Assembly (NCBI GenBank): GCA_023437285.1
Contig: JAEZGP010000537.1
Span: 1-10,287 of the forward strand
DNA length: 10,287 nucleotides
Direction: 5' to 3'
DNA from: Actinomycetes bacterium
Lineage (GTDB): Bacteria > Actinomycetota > Actinomycetes > Mycobacteriales > Micromonosporaceae
Made by a program: the position numbers and the translations under genes. Each line of letters begins with the position of its first letter. The stretch's first letter is position 1. Positions 6,545 through 10,287 of this stretch are shown here, in pieces. The notes beneath the pieces were generated by a model. It ran no database searches. It saw only the letters and a list, made by a program, of their open reading frames with translations, and had not been told where the DNA came from.

Positions 6545-8097
6545 TCCCCTCCCCCTTCGGTGGTCTCCGGCGCGTCCTCGGTCGTCCCTGGCGCGTCGGT
6601 GATGCCGGCCATCAACAGGCCGATGCGCTCGCGCGACTCGGTCGCCGGCACGGTGGCGAGGATGCGACCCCGGTACATGACCGCCACCCGGTCGGCCAGC
6701 GAGATGACCTCGTCGAGTTCGCTGGAGATCAGGAGTACGGCCGCGCCGGCGTCGCGCGCGGCGATGACCCGCTTGTGGATGAACTCGATCGAGCCGACGT
6801 CCACGCCGCGGGTGGGCTGGGCGGCCACGAGCAGGGTCAGTGGACGCGACATCTCGCGGGCCACGATGACCTTCTGCTGGTTGCCGCCCGACAGGGTGCT
6901 CACGGGCGCCTGGTGCGAGGGCGTACGCACGTCGAACTCGTCGACCCGCTGCTGGGCCGCGGCGTCGATGCGATCCAGCCGCAGCGCGATCTTCGAACCG
7001 AACGGCTCCCGGTCGTACTGGTCGAGGATCAGGTTCTCGGCGATCGTGAACTCCTTGATCAGGCCGTCCACGCTGCGGTCCTCGGGGATGTAGCCGACAC
7101 CGGCGGCGAGCACGTCCTTGGTGCGCCGGCCGAGCAGCTGTTCGCCGTTGAGGGTGGCCGTGCCGGCGAGCGCGTGGCGCAGCCCCATGACCGCCTCGAC
7201 CAGTTCGGTCTGCCCGTTGCCCTGCACGCCGGCCAGGCCGAGCACCTCTCCAGCGCGTACCTCCAGGTCGACGCCGTCGACGGCGCGGTGGCCGCGCTCG
7301 TCGGCGACCGCGAGGCCCGCGACGGCGAGCACCACGTCGCCGGGTTCCGCCGGGGCCTTCTCGACGCGCAGCATCACCTGGCGGCCCACCATGAGCGAGG
7401 CCAGCTCCGCCTCGCTCGCGTCGGGGGCGGCGGTGCCGACCGTACGGCCCCGGCGTACGACCGTGATGCGGTCGGCGATCGCCTTGACCTCTTTGAGCTT
7501 GTGGGTGATGAAGACGATGGACTTGCCGGCCGCCTTGAGCGAGCGCATGACCTCGAGCAGTTCGGCCGTCTCGTTGGGGGTCAGCACGGCCGTCGGCTCG
7601 TCGAGGATGAGCAGGTCGACGTCGCGGGTGAGCGCCTTGATGATCTCGACCCGTTGCTGTACGCCCACGGGGAGGTCCTCGACGATCGCGTCCGGGTCGA
7701 CGCGCAGCCCGTACCGGTCGGAGACCGCGCGCACATCGCGCCGCGCGCGGACGCGGTCGAGCACGCCGAGCGGGCCGCCGCGGGCACGCTCGGCGCCCAA
7801 CATGACGTTCTCCGCGACGGTGAACACCGGTACGAGCATGAAGTGCTGGTGGACCATGCCGATGCCGGCGTGGATGGCGTCGCGGGGACCCTTGATCTGG
7901 CGCGGCTCACCGTCGATCAGGATCTCGCCCTCGTCGGGCTGGATCAGCCCGTACAGGACGTTCATGAGCGTTGACTTGCCCGCGCCGTTTTCGCCGAGCA
8001 GGGCGTGGATCTCGCCGGGCTCGACGGTGAGGTCGATGTGGTCGTTGGCGACCACGTCACCGAACCTCTTCGTGATGCCGCGCAGTTCGAGTTTCAG
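6541..8097 (-). CDS. Twin-domain nucleoside ABC transporter ATPase (CTG start)
   Basis: A 518-residue cytoplasmic ATPase with two fused nucleotide-binding domains, of the RbsA/nucleoside-uptake type. Domain 1 has Walker [10 protein letters not shown] (35-43), Q-loop HQHF (83-86), a degenerate signature LPVGVQQR (142-149), Walker [10 protein letters not shown] (162-170) and H199 in ITHK. Domain 2 has an altered Walker A GVQGNGQT (290-297), GYIPEDR (335-341), signature LSGGNQQ (402-408) and AAQPTRGVD (425-433). Such asymmetry is normal in this family. No ATG, GTG or TTG lies between an upstream in-frame TGA and the GTG at 8055. Starting at 8055 would delete the first beta strand ([14 protein letters not shown]), so I place the start at the CTG at 8097, where AAGGAGG is 5 nt away. 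It is 86 bp after the lipoprotein gene and overlaps the permease. Function sure; start codon probable. Confidence 0.95.
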   Translation of the reverse strand: MKLELRGITKRFGDVVANDHIDLTVEPGEIHALLGENGAGKSTLMNVLYGLIQPDEGEILIDGEPRQIKGPRDAIHAGIGMVHQHFMLVPVFTVAENVMLGAERARGGPLGVLDRVRARRDVRAVSDRYGLRVDPDAIVEDLPVGVQQRVEIIKALTRDVDLLILDEPTAVLTPNETAELLEVMRSLKAAGKSIVFITHKLKEVKAIADRITVVRRGRTVGTAAPDASEAELASLMVGRQVMLRVEKAPAEPGDVVLAVAGLAVADERGHRAVDGVDLEVRAGEVLGLAGVQGNGQTELVEAVMGLRHALAGTATLNGEQLLGRRTKDVLAAGVGYIPEDRSVDGLIKEFTIAENLILDQYDREPFGSKIALRLDRIDAAAQQRVDEFDVRTPSHQAPVSTLSGGNQQKVIVAREMSRPLTLLVAAQPTRGVDVGSIEFIHKRVIAARDAGAAVLLISSELDEVISLADRVAVMYRGRILATVPATESRERIGLLMAGITDAPGTTEDAPETTEGGGE

Positions 8098-8102
8098 CGG
8101 GG

Positions 8103-8109
8103 CCTCCTT
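8103..8109 (-). promoter_or_regulatory. Ribosome binding site for the CTG start
   Basis: AAGGAGG on the minus strand, followed by a 5-nt CCCCG spacer and then CTG at 8097. It is about 48 nt from the next usual start (GTG 8055), too far to serve it. It is the main evidence for initiation at CTG. Confidence 0.75.
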
Positions 8110-8136
8110 ACCGCACGGACACCAGGTGGACCGACA

Positions 8137-8176
8137 CCGGCCCCCACGGTGCGAATGATCTCACCATGGGGGCCGG
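8137..8176 (-). promoter_or_regulatory. Intercistronic stem-loop between lipoprotein and ATPase genes
   Basis: The minus-strand transcript forms a 15-bp stem (8162-8176 with 8137-8151; one G-U wobble, otherwise Watson-Crick) around a 10-nt loop, starting 7 nt after the lipoprotein stop codon. No U-tract follows, so it is not a classical terminator. In ABC operons, such structures after the binding-protein gene commonly stabilise the upstream mRNA or partly terminate transcription, giving excess binding protein over ATPase and permeases. That role is inferred here. Confidence 0.8.
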
Positions 8177-8183
8177 GCTGTAA

Positions 8184-9272
8184 CTACTTCGGCGCGGCCG
8201 GAGAGTTGACGTTGATCGTGCCGGCGATGATGTCCGCCTTGAGCTTGTCGATCTCGGCCTTCAGCTCGGCCGGGACCTTGCTCTCGTAGTCGTGGTACGG
8301 GGCGAGAGACACGCCGTTGTTGGCCAGGGTGCCGACGTACGGCGCCTTCAGGTCCTCGCCGCCCGCGCCCTTGACCACCGCGTCCGTCACCGCGTCGGTG
8401 ACGTTCTTGACGACCGTGGTGATGAACGCCGGGCAGTTCTCCGCGTTGCTCACGCAGCCGTCCTGGTCGACCCAGATGACGGCGTACTTGCCGCCCGAGG
8501 CCTTGGCCGCCGACGCCGTACCCGTGCCGGTCTTGCCGGCCACCGGGAAAATGATGTCGGCGCCCTGCGCGACGAACGCGTCGCTCTTCGCCTTGCCCTT
8601 GTCCGGCGCGTCGAAGTCCTCGGTGAAGGTGCCGGTCTGCTTTTCCTTGTTCCAGCCGAGCACCTGGACGTTCTTGCTCTTCGCCTTGTTGTACTCGGCG
8701 ACGCCGTCCGCGTAACCGTCCATGAAGATGGTCACGGGCGGGATCTTCATACCGCCGTAGGTGGCCACCTTGTTCGACTTCGTCATGCCACCGGCCAGGT
8801 AGCCGGCGAGGAACGCCGCCTGCTCCGTGCGGTACTGCATGGTGTGGACGTTGGGCAGCGTGGAGCCGGCGTCGACGATGCCGAACTGCTGGTTCGGGTT
8901 GGCCTTGGCGACCTTCTCCAGGGCGGTCGACATGAGGCCGCCGACCGCGAGGATGAAGTCGCACTTCTGCTGCACGTACCCGTTGAGGTTGGGCTCGTAG
9001 TCGGCCTCGGTCTTGGACTGGACGTTCTTGATCTCGATCGCCGGGTTCTTGGCCTTGGCGTTCTGCAGGCCCAGCCAGGCGCTGGCGTTGAAGGACTTGT
9101 CGTCCAGGCCACCCTGGTCGGTCACCATGCAGGCCGTGTACGCCTTGCCGGTCGGGCTGGCGGCCGTGCCGCCGCTGTTCTCGGTGGGCTTTTCGCCACA
9201 CGCCGTCACCGCGAGGGTCAGGCCCCCGGCAGCGACGAGAGCGATAAACCTCATCCCACGCACTGGGCGCAA
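8184..9272 (-). CDS. BMP-family nucleoside-binding lipoprotein
   Basis: A 362-residue extracytoplasmic solute-binding lipoprotein of the BMP/PnrA family (PF02608), which delivers purine or pyrimidine nucleosides to ABC permeases. The signal peptide has a basic start (MRPVRGMR), a hydrophobic core (9-22) and a lipobox VTAC with the lipidated Cys at 25. A Gly/Ser/Thr/Ala-rich linker runs to about 43. Family marks are TDQGGLDDKSFN (51-62), FLAGYLAGG (154-162), FPVAGKTGTG (242-251) and YAVIWVDQDG (263-272). Four further cysteines (48, 104, 273, 280) could form disulfides in the mature protein. The start is TTG 9272: AAGGAG (9280-9285) is 7 nt upstream, whereas the in-frame GTG 9263 and ATG 9254 are 16 and 25 nt away. 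It heads the salvage operon. Substrate preference cannot be read directly. Confidence 0.95.
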   Translation of the reverse strand: MRPVRGMRFIALVAAGGLTLAVTACGEKPTENSGGTAASPTGKAYTACMVTDQGGLDDKSFNASAWLGLQNAKAKNPAIEIKNVQSKTEADYEPNLNGYVQQKCDFILAVGGLMSTALEKVAKANPNQQFGIVDAGSTLPNVHTMQYRTEQAAFLAGYLAGGMTKSNKVATYGGMKIPPVTIFMDGYADGVAEYNKAKSKNVQVLGWNKEKQTGTFTEDFDAPDKGKAKSDAFVAQGADIIFPVAGKTGTGTASAAKASGGKYAVIWVDQDGCVSNAENCPAFITTVVKNVTDAVTDAVVKGAGGEDLKAPYVGTLANNGVSLAPYHDYESKVPAELKAEIDKLKADIIAGTINVNSPAAPK

Positions 9273-9279
9273 GACGTAT

Positions 9280-9285
9280 CTCCTT
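9280..9285 (-). promoter_or_regulatory. Ribosome binding site for the TTG start
   Basis: AAGGAG on the minus strand, 7 nt from TTG 9272. It decides the lipoprotein start in favour of TTG over the downstream GTG and ATG. Confidence 0.8.
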
Positions 9286-9298
9286 CCCCACAGGCCAC

Positions 9299-9325
9299 GC
9301 GCGTCTTACGCGCCGGCTTATAAGC
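9299..9325 (-). promoter_or_regulatory. Candidate -10 and leader hairpin of the salvage operon
   Basis: The minus strand carries the palindrome GCTTATAAGC (9316-9325), which includes TATAAG, one base off the -10 consensus. About 38 nt of leader would follow, containing a 6-bp hairpin GCGCGT-AAG-ACGCGC (9299-9313) just before the ribosome binding site. No good -35 hexamer is found at the proper distance, so the promoter call is weak; the palindrome could equally be an operator half. Confidence 0.3.
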
Positions 9326-9371
9326 GGGAGCGTAACCGCGCTGAGTGCCCAAATGATGGACAAGAAGGCAC

Positions 9372-9421
9372 CCTGTGCCACACGGTGACCCGCTCGTGAT
9401 GCTTCCGTGTCCCACGTGACC
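9372..9421. promoter_or_regulatory. Imperfect direct repeats, possible operator
   Basis: Two related sequences occur upstream of the lipoprotein gene: CCTGTGCCACACGGTGACC (9372-9390) and CCGTGTCCCACGTGACC (9405-9421). They share the frame CC-GTG--CCAC-G-TGACC, and their left ends are 33 bp apart, about three helical turns. That spacing and the location before a nucleoside-uptake operon suggest a regulator site. No regulator gene lies in the window. Confidence 0.3.
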
Positions 9422-9440
9422 TAAGCCACGCGATAGCACG

Positions 9441-9468
9441 CATATTACGCGTATATTAGGTGGTTTTT
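9441..9468. promoter_or_regulatory. AT-rich island with TAATAT direct repeats
   Basis: In an otherwise very GC-rich window, the minus strand here reads TAATATACGCG then TAATATGCGTG, two 11-nt units placed head to tail around the palindrome TACGCGTA. The island separates the small membrane protein genes from the salvage operon. It may hold the operon promoter or a repressor site; no clear -35/-10 pair can be fixed. A short GTGG/CCAC stem next to it (9461-9474) is too weak to call a terminator. Confidence 0.35.
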
Positions 9469-9493
9469 CGCCACTTGGCCGGGTGCCGATCCA

Positions 9494-9841
9494 TCAGCGC
9501 CAGAACACAGCAACCGCGGCGTTTACCAAGGTCAGACCGACAATCGCCAGGAAGTGACCCTTGTTCACCTCTTCCCGCTTACGCGAGAAGAAGACCATGG
9601 CGAACAGACCCACCGTGATCAGCAGCTTGACGGCCAGCTTGATCGGGTCGGGTTCGTTGTCGCCGCCGCCCCGCAGCGGCGCCGCGAGCCCGATACCGGT
9701 GACCAACTGGATCCCGACGCCCCACAGCATCGCCTGATTGATCCGGAGCTTGCCGGTCAGATACTGCGCCACCGAGCCACCCAGCAACAGGGCAAAGCCG
9801 ATCAGGTGGGCGTACAACAGGATAAGCCGCAAGGCCTCCAT
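9494..9841 (-). CDS. Small four-helix integral membrane protein
   Basis: A 115-residue hydrophobic protein with four likely membrane helices: about 5-27, 37-55 (LWGVGIQLVTGIGLAAPL), 68-86 and 97-113. A basic cytoplasmic-type loop SRKREEVNKG (86-95) lies between helices three and four, and an acidic loop DNEPDP (61-66) between two and three. The motif YAHLIGFALLLGGSVAQ (10-26) is typical of a conserved actinobacterial hypothetical membrane protein; I know no function for it. AAGGAG (9848-9853) stands 6 nt before the ATG. Only 13 bp separate it from the gene upstream, so the two should be co-transcribed. Nothing links it to the nucleoside operon except position: a 221-bp gap with regulatory-looking sequence separates them. 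Confidence 0.85.
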   Translation of the reverse strand: MEALRLILLYAHLIGFALLLGGSVAQYLTGKLRINQAMLWGVGIQLVTGIGLAAPLRGGGDNEPDPIKLAVKLLITVGLFAMVFFSRKREEVNKGHFLAIVGLTLVNAAVAVFWR

Positions 9842-9854
9842 GCCTGACTCCTTC

Positions 9855-10094
9855 TCAATCCCTGTTCCGCACGGCCGCGCGGAACCCTTTGATGCCCAGG
9901 ACGCCGACGACCGTGCCGATCGTCAGCGACGCTGCGATGAGTAGCGCGTGGATCCACAGAAAGCCGGTCGGCGACCCGGTGTCCCCATGCCATGAGCGCG
10001 GGTCGTCCCAGATCGCCTTGCCGAACCGCGGCCAGATGACCCAGGTCCAGACGCCGACCAGCACGAGAAACCCGGCCCACCGCCGCGACAGCAT
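9855..10094 (-). CDS. SCO4848-family membrane protein
   Basis: A 79-residue protein with two membrane helices (about 6-21 and 45-68). It contains the conserved stretch FLVLVGVWTWVIWPRFGKAI (9-28), then an Asp/Trp-rich loop DDPRSWHGD and FLWIHALLIAASLTIGT (45-61). These fit the small actinobacterial family named after Streptomyces SCO4848, whose function is unknown; the family name is from memory. I give the ATG at 10094; a GTG immediately before it (10097) is equally possible and may be a leaderless start, because CATACT (10104-10109) lies 6 nt upstream and no Shine-Dalgarno is present. A frame reaching back to 10259 has an Arg/Gly-rich, unlikely extension that I reject. It shares a transcript with the four-helix protein gene. 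Confidence 0.8.
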   Translation of the reverse strand: MLSRRWAGFLVLVGVWTWVIWPRFGKAIWDDPRSWHGDTGSPTGFLWIHALLIAASLTIGTVVGVLGIKGFRAAVRNRD

Positions 10095-10103
10095 CACGCC
10101 GGG

Positions 10104-10109
10104 AGTATG
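10104..10109 (-). promoter_or_regulatory. Candidate -10 box for a leaderless transcript
   Basis: CATACT on the minus strand is 6 nt from the GTG at 10097. That is the spacing at which a transcript would begin on the start codon itself. TTGTCA (10122-10127) upstream is only 12 nt away, too close for a standard -35. The reading rests on the absence of a ribosome binding site. Confidence 0.4.
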
Positions 10110-10138
10110 ACACCGCCCTTCTGACAACACCCTGAGCC

Positions 10139-10200
10139 TCACGCCCCCCCGCCGACCCCAACCCACTCCCCGCCCACCCCCCGTCCCCCTCCGTCCACCC
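10139..10200. other. C-rich strand-biased tract
   Basis: About 60 bases of the plus strand are almost only C with scattered A, T and few G, including an 8-base C run. On the minus strand this is a G-rich tract in the transcribed sense toward the SCO4848-like gene. No gene is seen. Runs of three or more G on the minus strand could permit quadruplex formation, which is speculative. Confidence 0.6.
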
Positions 10201-10266
10201 CGACGTTTGGGTGGTTCCGCGTGGAATCTCGCGCCGTCGTTACGCGCGAAACCACCCAAACGTCGG
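10200..10266. repeat. Inverted repeat with 17-bp perfect arms
   Basis: CCGACGTTTGGGTGGTT (10200-10216) is exactly inverse to AACCACCCAAACGTCGG (10250-10266), with 33 nt between them. Inside, CGCGT (10218-10222) can pair with ACGCG (10242-10246), extending the fold. There is no T-tract on either strand. It lies upstream of the SCO4848-like gene near the window edge. It could be a bidirectional terminator for genes outside the window, a palindromic mobile repeat, or a protein-binding site. Confidence 0.85.
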
Positions 10267-10287
10267 CCGGACGGGACGGTGGTGGGG

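Noticed and set aside
6541..8097. Degenerate signature and Walker motifs in the ATPase taken as loss of function
   Set aside because: The LPVGVQQR signature in domain 1 and GVQGNGQT in domain 2 are normal asymmetries in sugar/nucleoside-type fused ATPases.
1425..9272. The nucleoside operon as a new biological system
   Set aside because: BMP lipoprotein, twin ATPase, two permeases, Cdd and DeoA form a known actinobacterial uptake and salvage arrangement; only the deaminase tail and cupin stand out.
8161..9381. Long minus-strand frame overlapping the lipoprotein gene
   Set aside because: It is a Gly/Arg-rich shadow. The competing frame has a signal peptide, lipobox and BMP motifs.
9461..9474. 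Short GTGG/CCAC hairpin as terminator of the four-helix protein gene
   Set aside because: Only four reliable base pairs and no T-tract on the transcript strand.
10095..10259. N-terminal extension of the SCO4848-like protein to 134 residues
   Set aside because: The added residues are low-complexity Arg/Gly from the C-rich tract and run through the inverted repeat; the family protein begins at MLSRR.

Overview
The window is a very GC-rich stretch of actinobacterial chromosome in which every convincing gene lies on the minus strand, so transcription runs from the right end to the left. Third-position GC bias, GTG/TTG starts, strong AGGAGG ribosome binding sites and GTGA/TGATG gene overlaps all fit Actinomycetota. 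I lean to Micromonosporaceae (Micromonospora/Actinoplanes relatives) for two reasons: a GAGCGAGCG...GTGAATCATC element between two genes, which I recall as a common intergenic repeat of that family, and the many CGATCTTG-centred repeats at the left end. The family call is inference from memory.

Layout from right to left: (1) 10098-10287 is non-coding and holds a C-rich strand-biased tract and a 17-bp-arm inverted repeat. (2) 9494-10094/10097 holds two small membrane protein genes, a SCO4848-like protein and a four-helix protein, 13 bp apart. (3) 9273-9493 is an AT-enriched intergenic region with candidate operator and promoter elements. (4) 1425-9272 is a long nucleoside uptake and salvage operon: BMP-family binding lipoprotein, twin-domain ABC ATPase, two permeases, cytidine deaminase, pyrimidine-nucleoside phosphorylase and a cupin. 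(5) 663-1343 is a DUF4272 gene. (6) 1-662 is non-coding DNA made of several families of short direct repeats.

The salvage operon reads as one pathway. The lipoprotein captures a nucleoside outside the cell and the ATPase and two permeases import it. Cytidine deaminase converts (deoxy)cytidine to (deoxy)uridine, and the phosphorylase splits pyrimidine nucleosides into base and (deoxy)ribose-1-phosphate. The cupin is translationally coupled to the phosphorylase but has no obvious role. This gene set and order is a recognised actinobacterial arrangement and is not a new system.

The less ordinary points are these. The cytidine deaminase carries a C-terminal extra domain of about 115 residues. 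The ABC ATPase can only be full length if it starts at a CTG codon, which has a perfect Shine-Dalgarno. A 15-bp stem-loop sits between the lipoprotein and ATPase genes. A 26-codon ORF bridges the two permeases. The cupin lacks the usual metal ligands. There are dense tandem repeats at the left edge and a large inverted repeat at the right edge.
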